Source: Flavobacterium urocaniciphilum (GTDB taxonomy: Bacteria; Bacteroidota; Bacteroidia; Flavobacteriales; Flavobacteriaceae). From it: 64,000 nt of DNA. Shown here in pieces: positions 8,978 to 16,456 of this stretch. Below the pieces are notes generated by a model. The model did no database searches. It was not told the DNA's origin and worked only from the letters and a program-made list of their open reading frames with translations. Position 1 is the first letter of the stretch. Each line of letters begins with the position of its first letter. Location: NCBI RefSeq assembly GCF_900110615.1, contig NZ_FOEI01000002.1:124001-188000 (forward strand), read 5' to 3'. The position numbers and the translations under genes were made by a program.

Positions 8978-8994
8978 GGTTTAGTAGTTAGACC
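8978..8994 (+). other. tRNA-Asp-like remnant upstream of the GIY-YIG gene
   Basis: GGTTTAGTAGTTAGACC. The first 12 nt match the tRNA-Asp 5' end at 11 of 12 positions, and AGACC matches its 3' acceptor strand. The two ends can still pair (GGTTT/AGACC). It looks like a tRNA with its middle deleted. The short length makes this suggestive, not proven. Confidence 0.4.
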
Positions 8995-9038
8995 AATGAA
9001 AAGCTCTCCAGACTTGGTAGAGCTTTTTTGATTTTATA
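8995..9038 (+). terminator. Terminator hairpin directly before GIY-YIG gene 1 (repeat copy A)
   Basis: AAAAGCTCT (8999-9007) pairs with AGAGCTTTT (9019-9027), then a T-run. The following bases run straight into the ATG at 9038. The outer parts (8995-9007 and 9019-9038) recur exactly at 9305-9317 and 9339-9358 on the other side of the gene. Confidence 0.75.
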
Positions 9039-9277
9039 TGTTTATAGTTTATTTTTTATATTCAGAAATTGGTGATGTTTATTATAAAGGTTTCACAACT
9101 AATATTGAAACTAGACTACAGTATCATCTTTTAGGTAAGAGTAAATTTACTTCTCGATATTCTGATTGGAGATTGGTTTATTCAGTTTACTTTGATACTA
9201 AATCTGAAGCTTTGCGTGAAGAAAAACGATTGAAACGTTTAAACAGACTTTCTATTGAGAAGTTGATTACAAAATAG
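9038..9277 (+). CDS. Small GIY-YIG nuclease-superfamily protein 1
   Basis: 79-aa single-domain protein of the YhbQ/UPF0213-like GIY-YIG type. The motif elements are VYFLYS (GIY strand), DVYYKGFT (YIG strand), then R and H in ETRLQYHL, and a helix with the expected acidic residue in ALREEKRLKRL. No DNA-binding module is attached, and the cellular substrate is unknown. The ATG abuts the T-run of a terminator hairpin and the gene is followed 27 nt later by a second copy of that hairpin. The whole unit lies between two identical tRNA-Asp genes. The same design recurs at 19741-20025 next to tRNA-Phe. I see no recognisable promoter of its own; it may depend on read-through from the tRNA. Confidence 0.85.
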   Translation: MFIVYFLYSEIGDVYYKGFTTNIETRLQYHLLGKSKFTSRYSDWRLVYSVYFDTKSEALREEKRLKRLNRLSIEKLITK

Positions 9278-9304
9278 TGGTAAGTTAAATTAAGAATTTA
9301 TGAT

Positions 9305-9358
9305 AATGAAAAGCTCTTCTCGTCCTTAAAGACGAGATAGAGCTTTTTTGATTTTATA
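9305..9358 (+). terminator. Terminator after GIY-YIG gene 1 (repeat copy B)
   Basis: Long hairpin: AAAAGCTCT plus inner TCTCGTC pairs with GACGAGA, a one-base bulge and AGAGCTTTT, followed by a T-run. The outer bases are identical to the hairpin at 8995-9038; the inner arm differs, so the outer stem is the conserved repeat. Confidence 0.8.
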
Positions 9359-9564
9359 ATATCTTCAATTTACTTTCATATAGTATTTTTTACTTCATTC
9401 TTTCTTTTTTATTGTTTGCATAAATTATTTGTATTTTTTTTAATATTGTTAGTTTCTGATTATCAGATTAGTGCTAATAAATTATGTAATTGCCTTTATA
9501 ATATAGGGTTCAATAGTTTTTTTTAAGTAAAATTAATTATATCTTTGCAACGCATTACAGCAAT
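9359..9564 (+). promoter_or_regulatory. Non-coding stretch and likely promoter of tRNA-Asp copy 2
   Basis: AT-rich, with no credible ORF. It holds an exact -7 box TATCTTTG at 9540-9547 with a T-rich but non-consensus -33 region. The last 14 bases before the tRNA (9551-9564) are identical to those before copy 1. Confidence 0.55.
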
Positions 9565-9638
9565 GGTTTGGTAGTTCAGTTGGTTAGAATACATGCCTGT
9601 CACGCATGGGGTCGCGGGTTCGAGTCCCGTCCAGACCG
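9565..9638 (+). tRNA. tRNA-Asp (GTC), copy 2
   Basis: Base-for-base identical to copy 1. The exact direct repeat covers 9551-9643 against 8786-8878 (93 bp, offset 765), which points to a recent duplication or gene conversion. Confidence 0.97.
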
Positions 9639-9640
9639 CA

Positions 9641-9672
9641 AAAAAGCTCTTCAATTATGAAGAGCTTTTTTT
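9641..9672 (+). terminator. Terminator of tRNA-Asp copy 2
   Basis: AAAAAGCTCTTCA / TGAAGAGCTTTTT stem with a 4-nt loop and T-run. It differs in sequence from the terminator of copy 1. Confidence 0.88.
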
Positions 9673-9685
9673 ATTCCTCTTTGTA

Positions 9686-9717
9686 TTTTGTCGATAAAAT
9701 CTTACATTTTGTCGATA
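9686..9717 (+). repeat. Paired 11-bp direct repeat upstream of the T9SS gene
   Basis: TTTTGTCGATA occurs at 9686-9696 and again at 9707-9717, 21 bp apart (two helical turns) and 64-95 bp upstream of the start at 9781. It could be a binding site for a dimeric regulator; this is inference from spacing only. Confidence 0.4.
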
Positions 9718-9780
9718 TTAAAAAACTTTAACAATTTTAGACTTAGGTTTTTTGTACTTTTTCACTCTAAATAACACAAT

Positions 9781-12501
9781 ATGAAAAAAATACTACTATT
9801 CTCATTACTATTAATTGTTGGCTTAACACAAGTTGTTTTTTCACAATGTTTGTCGGCAACTAATTTAATAGCAACTAATGTAACAGCTACGTCTGCAACA
9901 ATTTCTTGGCAAGATCCAAACGTTAATTCAGGAAATCAATATGTTTTGTCTTATACACTTAATGGTGCAACAGCTGGGTCAACATTATCTCCAGTAGTGA
10001 ATCCTTTTCAATTAAATGGATTAACGCCTTGTGGTACGTATACAGTAACGGTAACTATAAATTGCGGAGCTGGAAATAGTACTCCTACTACAATAGCTTT
10101 TACTACTAGTTGTTCTGGATCTTCATTTAATCAGCCTCAGAATTTATCGCAGTGTGTTGATAGTCAAACTAATTTAGCTTGTTTCGATTTAAATGCTAAT
10201 AATGCAGTAATTTTAGGAAATAATAATAATCCATCAGTTTATACGATTACATATCATGCTACTCAAGCAGATGCTGCAAATGATGTTAATCCATTAATTT
10301 CTCCTTATTGTGTTCCTTTTGGAAATTATACTTTATTTTCTAGGGTAGAAGATAATACTATGGGTCAGATGATGCAAATTAATGCTTTTACTATTTCTGC
10401 TCAAAATTACATAAACGGAGGAAATTTAAGTCCAATTTCACAATGCGATGCCAATAATGATGGAGTTGTTATTTATGACCTTACAACTTTACAAGCACAA
10501 GTTTCTTCATTAAATCCTTTGGTTTATTATTCGACAATAACTAATGCGCAAAATGAAACTAATCCAATTGCCAATCCATCTGCATTTTCGGTTAATGTAA
10601 CTATGCCGTCAACGACAATTTTCGTAAGAGAAAATAATCCTAATGGTTGTGATGTAATTTATTCTGTAAATCTTTTAACACAAGGAAATTGTAATATCGC
10701 TTCAGTTTGTGCTAATGCTAATTCACTTTGTGGAACATTAGGTTCGCCATTTATGAATTCAGTAAATGTTCCTAATAATGGTCAAATGGGTTGTTTAGGT
10801 TCTACGCCTAATGCTACATGGTTTAATTTACCAATTAGTAGTTCTGGTGCAATTAATTTGCAAATTAATCAAGGAAATAATGCGCCTTTATATAACAATC
10901 AAGACATAGATTATATTATTTATGGACCTTTTGCTTCAAGTTCTGGAAATTGTTCTTCTATTAATGCTTCAAATATTGTAAGTTGTAGTTATTCTGCTGC
11001 AGCTACAGAATATCCAACTATTCCTAATGCTGTTGCGGGTCAATATTACTTAATGATGGTTACTAATTTTTCTAACCAACTTGGAGTTATTAATATTAAT
11101 GTTTTGCCAACTTCTACAGGTATAATTGATTGTACAGGATTAGCTTTTACAGCCTTTTTAGATACGAATAATAACGGTACTAAAGATACAGGTGAAGTAA
11201 ACTTCCCATTAGGGGATTTTCATTATGAAAAAAATAACGATGGAACAATTCATAACATTACTGCGCCAACAGGTAAATTTGGAATTTATGATAATAATGT
11301 TTCAAATAGTTATGATGTAAGTTATACGGTCAATCCAATTTATGCTTCGTTATACAATGTGAATCCATCTGCATTTAATAATTTATCAGTTACAAATGGA
11401 GTATTAACTCAGTATTATTTTCCGGTAACATCATTACAAAATTACAACGATTTAGGCGTGGTTGTTGTGCCAATAAATAATCCTCGTCCAGGTTTTAATT
11501 ATCTTAATAAAATTGTGTATGGTAATTTAGGTAACCAAGTTGTAGCGAATGGAACAGTATCTTTTACTAAAGATGCAGCGGTTACAATTTCTACGGTTTC
11601 TCAAACTGGAATTGTAAATAATGCTACAGGTTTTACATATGATTTTACCAATTTACAACCATTTGAATATAGAACAATTGATGTAGTTATGTCGGTTCCA
11701 ACTATTCCAACGGTTAATGCTGGTCAGTTTTTAACTAGTAGTGCAACTATTATGCCTTTAACAGGTGATGTTGCTCCGGAGAATAATGCCAATTCAATTA
11801 GTCAGATGATTATAAATGCTTATGATCCTAATGATAAAACAGAAGCGCACGGACCTCAAATTTTACATTCTAGTTTCACGTCTAATGATTATTTATACTA
11901 TACAATTCGATTTGAAAACACAGGAAATGCAAGTGCAATTAATGTGAGAATTAATGATGTATTAAATGCTATGTTAGATGAAAACACTATTAAAGTAGAA
12001 AGTGCTAGTCATGCTTACGTTTTAGATAGAGTTGGAAATAATTTAACTTGGAAGTTCGACAACATTTTATTACCGGTTTCTGTTGCCAATACGATGACAG
12101 GAAAAGGGTACGTTACTTTCAAAATTAAACCAAAACCAGGTTATGCAGTTGGAGATATCATTCCAAATACAGCTTCAATCTATTTTGATTATAATCCTGC
12201 TATTGTAACCAATACTTTCCAAACAGAGTTTGTTAGTGCTTTAGCTTCAGAATCATTTGATGTTGATGAATTTGCTGTATATCCAAATCCAACTTCTTCA
12301 ATATTAACAATTCAATCAAAAATGAATAATACAATTTCAGAAATCAACGTTTTCGATTTATTAGGGAAACAACTTTTAAATAAGAAAACTTCGGTTTCTT
12401 CTACAGAGATTGATATGACGAGTTATAGTCCAGGTGTTTATTTACTTGAAGTGATTTCAGAAAACAATCAAAAGAGTATTCATAAAATAATTAAGAAATA
12501 A
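9781..12501 (+). CDS. T9SS-secreted protein with FN3 and DUF7619-type domains
   Basis: 906-aa exported protein. The signal peptide ends near VVFSQ (residue 21). A fibronectin-III-like domain follows (about 25-110), then Cys-containing repeat-like regions. A conserved module starting YDPNDKTEAHGP (about residue 680) runs to IYFDYNPAIVTNT (about 820); I recall this as the DUF7619-type conserved-repeat domain. The type IX sorting domain begins FAVYPNPTSS (about 835) and ends VYLLEVISENNQKSIHKIIKK. It is expected in the outer membrane or secreted, after crossing by T9SS. No enzymatic motif is visible, so a structural or adhesive role is inferred. It stands alone and ends at a strong UUCG hairpin shared with the convergent DUF456 gene. 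Confidence 0.85.
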   Translation: MKKILLFSLLLIVGLTQVVFSQCLSATNLIATNVTATSATISWQDPNVNSGNQYVLSYTLNGATAGSTLSPVVNPFQLNGLTPCGTYTVTVTINCGAGNSTPTTIAFTTSCSGSSFNQPQNLSQCVDSQTNLACFDLNANNAVILGNNNNPSVYTITYHATQADAANDVNPLISPYCVPFGNYTLFSRVEDNTMGQMMQINAFTISAQNYINGGNLSPISQCDANNDGVVIYDLTTLQAQVSSLNPLVYYSTITNAQNETNPIANPSAFSVNVTMPSTTIFVRENNPNGCDVIYSVNLLTQGNCNIASVCANANSLCGTLGSPFMNSVNVPNNGQMGCLGSTPNATWFNLPISSSGAINLQINQGNNAPLYNNQDIDYIIYGPFASSSGNCSSINASNIVSCSYSAAATEYPTIPNAVAGQYYLMMVTNFSNQLGVININVLPTSTGIIDCTGLAFTAFLDTNNNGTKDTGEVNFPLGDFHYEKNNDGTIHNITAPTGKFGIYDNNVSNSYDVSYTVNPIYASLYNVNPSAFNNLSVTNGVLTQYYFPVTSLQNYNDLGVVVVPINNPRPGFNYLNKIVYGNLGNQVVANGTVSFTKDAAVTISTVSQTGIVNNATGFTYDFTNLQPFEYRTIDVVMSVPTIPTVNAGQFLTSSATIMPLTGDVAPENNANSISQMIINAYDPNDKTEAHGPQILHSSFTSNDYLYYTIRFENTGNASAINVRINDVLNAMLDENTIKVESASHAYVLDRVGNNLTWKFDNILLPVSVANTMTGKGYVTFKIKPKPGYAVGDIIPNTASIYFDYNPAIVTNTFQTEFVSALASESFDVDEFAVYPNPTSSILTIQSKMNNTISEINVFDLLGKQLLNKKTSVSSTEIDMTSYSPGVYLLEVISENNQKSIHKIIKK

Positions 12502-12510
12502 AAACTAAAA

Positions 12511-12536
12511 AATCCCGATTCGTCGGGATTTTTTTA
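12511..12536. terminator. Hairpin terminator with UUCG loop
   Basis: AATCCCGA-TTCG-TCGGGATT followed by T-run; A-run on the other side, so it may serve both convergent genes. Confidence 0.9.
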
Positions 12537-13031
12537 TATCCAAATAGAATAGTTTTTTGCAGTAATCCAAATGAAAATACCTAATAAAATAAATCCGTAA
12601 AATACTTTCATGAAAGTTCCGGCTAAAAAGCCAATAAAAGAACCAAATGCGGCATTAAATGCGCGTTTTTTATCTTGAGAATTATACATCAATTCACCAA
12701 TAAAAGCACCTAAAAACGGACAAATTAAAAATCCTAATGGAGGGAAAAATAAACCAACAACTAAGCCTATGTTTGTTCCCCAAATACCGTAACTTGTTCC
12801 GCCAAACATTTTGGTGCCTTTGGCAGGAATTAAGTAATCTAAAACACTTAAAACTATTGTAATGAGTAATGTTATACCAAGAAGCCAGTAATTTGTTTCA
12901 ATGCCAGGAACAAAAAACAAGCACAATAAACCCAACCAAGAAACGGGTAAACCCGGTAAGGCAGGTAAGATGCTGCCAATAATTCCTCCAAAAATCAAAC
13001 AAATTCCTAAAATCAATAAAATATATTCCAT
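12534..13031 (-). CDS. DUF456 family membrane protein
   Basis: 165 aa from ATG 13031, almost entirely hydrophobic, with several membrane helices containing the Gly/Pro-rich motifs typical of DUF456 (GGIIGSILPALPGLPVSW, then LDYLIPAKGTKMFGGTSYG, and FPPLGFLICPFLGAFIGE). Function is unknown. A longer frame reaches 13175, but MEYILLILG is the natural N-terminus, and the extension would overlap the divergent lipoprotein gene. It is divergent from the gene at 13072 with a 40-nt intergenic space. Confidence 0.88.
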   Translation of the reverse strand: MEYILLILGICLIFGGIIGSILPALPGLPVSWLGLLCLFFVPGIETNYWLLGITLLITIVLSVLDYLIPAKGTKMFGGTSYGIWGTNIGLVVGLFFPPLGFLICPFLGAFIGELMYNSQDKKRAFNAAFGSFIGFLAGTFMKVFYGFILLGIFIWITAKNYSIWI

Positions 13032-13071
13032 AAAAGTGTATTTTTGAAAATCTAAAAGTATAAAAAAATAA

Positions 13072-13542
13072 ATGAACAAAGTAATTGCTTTATTACTAAT
13101 ACTATCGCTACAATCGTGCCAATTTTTCGATAAAAAGGTACCAGATGAAAAGGATTTGTTAGAACAAGAACTCAAAAAAATTGATTGGGCTCAAGTAGAC
13201 GAATTTCCTTCTTTTTCTATTTGCGATTCGATAACTGATAAGGCTAGTCAGCAAAGTTGTTTTTATGAAACCCTTTCTACGCAATTACATTCGAAATTAA
13301 AAGACGATAGCATTGCAAAATTGTTTCCGCAATTAGATACGATACAAGTAAAAGTGATTATTTCTTCCGATTCTCATGTAAATTTTGAGCCAATTATTTC
13401 AGATACTATTGCATATAATAAAACCCAATTAGACAGTATTTTTCAATTGCGATTAACCGATTTTCCTAAAATTAATCCGGCTATAAAAAGGGGTATTCCA
13501 GTAAAAACGGAATTTCAAATGCCTGTGGTTTTAAAAAAGTAG
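13072..13542 (+). CDS. Putative lipoprotein with TonB-C-terminal-like end
   Basis: 156 aa. The signal sequence has lipobox LQSC (Cys16), so it is a predicted lipoprotein. The middle has a short Cys pair (SICDS...QQSCFYE). The last 60 residues (VKVIISSDSHVNFEP...NPAIKRGIPVKTEFQMPVVL) resemble the C-terminal fold of TonB-type energy transducers, where a similar AIKRG-PV-F-PV pattern is common. There is no N-terminal transmembrane anchor of the TonB kind, so a function in TonB energy transduction is not implied. It is monocistronic and followed by a nested repeat region. Confidence 0.7.
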   Translation: MNKVIALLLILSLQSCQFFDKKVPDEKDLLEQELKKIDWAQVDEFPSFSICDSITDKASQQSCFYETLSTQLHSKLKDDSIAKLFPQLDTIQVKVIISSDSHVNFEPIISDTIAYNKTQLDSIFQLRLTDFPKINPAIKRGIPVKTEFQMPVVLKK

Positions 13543-13550
13543 TTTTTAGA

Positions 13551-13658
13551 AGCTATTCCTGCTGTCCACTATATCTTTTTATTCTGCTTTCGGCACTTCG
13601 ACAAGCTCAGTGTGACACCTCAAGCAAACTAAAAAGGATGCCGTTTCCATCAGGGCTA
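13551..13658. repeat. Structured intergenic repeat with nested CTTCGACAAGCTCAG element
   Basis: The outer parts (13551-13590 and 13630-13658) form an imperfect inverted repeat (ATATCTTTTT against AAAAAGGATG). Inside it, 13596-13610 is CTTCGACAAGCTCAG, the reverse complement of 15771-15785. The stop codon of the glycosyltransferase gene (CTA at 13656-13658) lies within the repeat end. I recall similar blocks as frequent intergenic repeats in flavobacteria. Confidence 0.6.
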
Positions 13659-14750
13659 GTTAAATTGACGGTTTTTCCATTCAAATTTCCCAAACATCAC
13701 TTTCATAACAACTAAAACCGTAAAGAAAGGATATAAAATAAAGCTACCTAAAAAGTTTTTAAAAGTAACTCTGAAATACGTCGAGCTAAACTTTAAAAAT
13801 AGAAAGTCTATTCCAAATTTAACCAACCAATAATAAATGGTCATTTGTAGTAATTCTGATTTGTAAAAAGGTAAAAGCAACAAAAGAAAACTGCTCAAAT
13901 TCGTTAAAAAAACCACTAATCCTAAAATTTTTGGATACCAATTCGTATACGCAGTTGTTTTACTGGCCCAACGTACTCTTTGATGAATTAAAGCCTTCCA
14001 TGATTCGCAACTTTTCGTAAAAACTACATTCCAATTGCCTAAATAAGCGATTTTTTCTGGCGCCACTTTCATAGCCTTTTGTAGCAAAAAAACATCATCT
14101 CCACTGGCTAAAGAATTGTTGCCTTCAAAACCATTTAATTCATTAAAAAATGTTTTTTGGTAAGCAAAATTCGCTCCGTTACACATAAATGGTTTTTCAA
14201 TTCCGAAACTTCCAGCCGTTACACCTTGTAAACTCAAAAAATCATTGTTTTGAAAATCGTGTAAAAAACCGGATTCCGATTTATAAGCCACCGAACCCAC
14301 ACACATTTTTGCTTGTTCGTCCTGAATTTTCGAATCAAAAATTGTTAACCAATTTTCTGGGACTTCACAATCGGCATCTGTAGTTACAATCCAATCGTAT
14401 TTGGCAAGTTGAATGGCAGTTTCAATCGCATCTTTCTTCGGAGAATTACTTTTTCTTTGGTTCGAAATAAGAGAAATTTGGAATTTGGAATTTAAAATTT
14501 GGAATTTTTCCTCCGATTCATCATCTACTAAAATCACTTCAAATAAATCAGTTGGATAATTTAATTTCTCAATCGATTTTAAAAGTTTGGGTAAGTTTTC
14601 CGCTTCATTTCGAAAAGGAACTACAATTGAAAAACGTGTTTTAGGTTCAATGATTTGAATTGTATTTTGTTTGTTCATCTTCACCATGCCAAAAGCCAAT
14701 TGAGTAATCAAAGCCACATAAAAGAAAAGAAGCACAACAAATAAAATCAT
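13656..14750 (-). CDS. Membrane glycosyltransferase, family 2
   Basis: 364 aa. One N-terminal membrane helix (residues 1-22) precedes a GT-A domain with SIVVPFRNEAENLPKLLKSI, VILVDDESEE, a DxD-type TTDADCEVP, GDDVFLLQKA, and the QxxRW motif QRVRWASK. Three further membrane helices lie at the C-terminus, as in processive and polyprenyl-linked GT2 enzymes. It should add sugars on the cytoplasmic face of the inner membrane; donor and acceptor are unknown. Its start overlaps the stop of the upstream flippase-like gene (ATGA at 14747-14750), so the two are coupled. A heptameric tandem repeat (14480-14507) lies in the coding region, and its stop codon is inside a dispersed repeat. Confidence 0.9.
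   Translation of the reverse strand: MILFVVLLFFYVALITQLAFGMVKMNKQNTIQIIEPKTRFSIVVPFRNEAENLPKLLKSIEKLNYPTDLFEVILVDDESEEKFQILNSKFQISLISNQRKSNSPKKDAIETAIQLAKYDWIVTTDADCEVPENWLTIFDSKIQDEQAKMCVGSVAYKSESGFLHDFQNNDFLSLQGVTAGSFGIEKPFMCNGANFAYQKTFFNELNGFEGNNSLASGDDVFLLQKAMKVAPEKIAYLGNWNVVFTKSCESWKALIHQRVRWASKTTAYTNWYPKILGLVVFLTNLSSFLLLLLPFYKSELLQMTIYYWLVKFGIDFLFLKFSSTYFRVTFKNFLGSFILYPFFTVLVVMKVMFGKFEWKNRQFN
14480..14507 (-). repeat. Heptameric tandem repeat inside the glycosyltransferase gene
   Basis: Four 7-bp units on the plus strand: GGAATTT, GGAATTT, AAAATTT, GGAATTT. They encode roughly residues 82-91 (KFQILNSKFQ). Seven is not a multiple of three, so gain or loss of a unit would shift the frame. 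Confidence 0.8.
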
Positions 14751-15676
14751 ACGTTGTTTATTGGTTTGTCAGTTTTGAAAATTAAAACGAAGTAACTTCC
14801 AATTAAAACTGGGAGTACAACATTTAATAACCACATAAAAGTACTAATAAAAAGCACAATATATTCGTCGATATTTAATTTGTCGAAAAACCAAATGGCT
14901 ACACCGCCTTTCACAACAAAATCTAAAAACTGAAACGAAGGTAACGAACTCGCAATAAAATAAACTGTTGTTATGGTTGCCATTAAAGTAAAATAATCAA
15001 TATCAACTCCAAAAAGTAAAAATAAAAAGTAATACTGATGCGAAAAAGTCAAATACCTACAAATTGCTAAAATGATATTTTTCTGGTGAATTTTTTTTGG
15101 AATTTCTTGAATCTTTTCAAAAAACAAAGCAATAGAATATCCTTTTATAGTAGCGTTTTTAGTCAGGAATAGAAAAGTTAATAAAAGTATTCCGAATCCT
15201 AAGAGTACATAAAAATAGGTATAATACCCTAAATAGAATAACCCAATTAATCCGAACAATACAGTCAAAACCATTTGAATTCCGTTACAAATTAGGTTTA
15301 AAAACAATACGCGTTTGGTTTCTTTCTTTGGGAAATAAAGGGCTTTTCCTGCGTATTCTCCAATTCCATTGGGTGTAAATAAACCAGCAGTAACGCCAGC
15401 TAACACTTGTTTAGTTGCGGTGTAAAGAGAAATTTTTTCAATAACTAAAACTAAATTTTTCCATTTTAAAATCTCTAAAAAACGATTCAAAACACTAAAA
15501 CACAACATGAATAGAATCCAAGCAATAGTAAATTTATGTTGTAAGATATCTGAAAATTGTTTCCAACTTAATTTTTCATCGTGAGCTAATTTGTCGTAAA
15601 TGAAATAAAATGCACCAAAAACAATGATTAGTTTTATTATAAGTGTGAGATATTGTTTAGTTTTGTTTGAAATCAT
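14747..15676 (-). CDS. LPG-synthase-TM (UPF0104/AglD-type) membrane protein
   Basis: 309 aa with about eight membrane helices and the family motif ATKQVLAGVTAGLFTPNGIGEYAGKALYFPK (PNGIGEYAGKA core). Family members are the flippase-like or lysyl-phosphatidylglycerol-synthase membrane domains without the soluble catalytic part. Translational coupling to the downstream GT2 gene (4-nt overlap) suggests joint work on a lipid-linked saccharide; the exact reaction is not deducible. Upstream is a repeat-filled spacer shared with ruvC. Confidence 0.85.
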   Translation of the reverse strand: MISNKTKQYLTLIIKLIIVFGAFYFIYDKLAHDEKLSWKQFSDILQHKFTIAWILFMLCFSVLNRFLEILKWKNLVLVIEKISLYTATKQVLAGVTAGLFTPNGIGEYAGKALYFPKKETKRVLFLNLICNGIQMVLTVLFGLIGLFYLGYYTYFYVLLGFGILLLTFLFLTKNATIKGYSIALFFEKIQEIPKKIHQKNIILAICRYLTFSHQYYFLFLLFGVDIDYFTLMATITTVYFIASSLPSFQFLDFVVKGGVAIWFFDKLNIDEYIVLFISTFMWLLNVVLPVLIGSYFVLIFKTDKPINNV

Positions 15677-15701
15677 TTTGCAAAGAAAAGAAAATTAAGA
15701 G

Positions 15702-15805
15702 TTATTTCGCAGAGTTACGCTAAGTATCTCAGAGAAACACAAATTAATTTAGAGAAACTTTGTTGTCGTCCTGAGCTTGTCGAAGGAGACTTTGCGAATT
15801 TCTGT
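15702..15805. repeat. Composite dispersed repeats between the flippase-like gene and ruvC
   Basis: TTCGCAGAGTTACGCTAAG-type sequence (15705-15723), then CCTGAGCTTGTCGAAGG (15770-15786, inverted copy at 13596-13610), then CTTTGCG (15790-15796, same heptamer family as at 42678-42716). No ORF lies here. The ruvC promoter must lie within or beside it. Confidence 0.6.
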
Positions 15806-15815
15806 GTATTAAAAT

Positions 15816-16370
15816 ATGTCTAACGAACGCATTATACTTGGCATTGATCCTGGGACTACCATTATGGGTTTCGGACTCATTCGTGTGGTAAATAAAAAGA
15901 TGGAGTTTATTCAATTAAACGAATTACAACTCAATAAAATGGACGATCATTATATGAAATTGCGTCGCATTTTTGAGCGTACCATTGAATTAATCGATAC
16001 CTATCATCCAGATGAAATTGCTATTGAAGCTCCTTTTTTTGGTAAAAACGTACAATCGATGTTAAAATTAGGTAGAGCGCAAGGTGTAGCTATGGCAGCA
16101 GGTTTGTCTCGCGATATTCCGATTACAGAATACGAACCGAAGAAAATTAAAATGGCCATTACAGGTAACGGAAATGCCAGTAAAGAACAAGTAGCGAAAA
16201 TGTTACAGCAATTGTTAGGGCTAAAAACGTTACCAAAAAACCTCGATTCTACAGATGGTTTGGCAGCTGCAGTTTGTCATTTTTTCAATTCGGGTCGTGT
16301 TGAAATTGGAAAAAGTTATTCAGGTTGGGATGCTTTTGTGAAACAGAATGAATCTAGAGTGAAAAAATAA
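15816..16370 (+). CDS. ruvC: Crossover junction endodeoxyribonuclease RuvC
   Basis: Holliday-junction resolvase, 184 aa (normal length). The N-terminal catalytic strand is [14 protein letters not shown] (first Asp). Further acidic residues lie in [12 protein letters not shown] and in the C-terminal helix around [12 protein letters not shown] (DxxDA-like). It acts with RuvAB in recombination repair; ruvAB are not in this window. An 86-nt spacer separates it from hemW, so the two may be cotranscribed. Confidence 0.96.
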   Translation: MSNERIILGIDPGTTIMGFGLIRVVNKKMEFIQLNELQLNKMDDHYMKLRRIFERTIELIDTYHPDEIAIEAPFFGKNVQSMLKLGRAQGVAMAAGLSRDIPITEYEPKKIKMAITGNGNASKEQVAKMLQQLLGLKTLPKNLDSTDGLAAAVCHFFNSGRVEIGKSYSGWDAFVKQNESRVKK

Positions 16371-16456
16371 GGCAATTTCTCAATTAGCCAATATGTCTCA
16401 TTTTTAGGATTATTTTATTGGCACATTGTCAAATTGAACATTGAAAAATTAGTCAA

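Noticed and set aside
8828..9031. Open frame running through tRNA-Asp copy 1 and its terminator
   Set aside because: Overlaps a clear tRNA gene and two hairpins; not protein coding.
8786..9643. Composite transposon or integron
   Set aside because: No transposase or integrase and no inverted terminal repeats; the repeats are direct and explained by tRNA and terminator duplication.
13032..13175. N-terminal extension of the DUF456 protein up to 13175
   Set aside because: It overlaps the divergent lipoprotein gene, and the family N-terminus fits ATG 13031.
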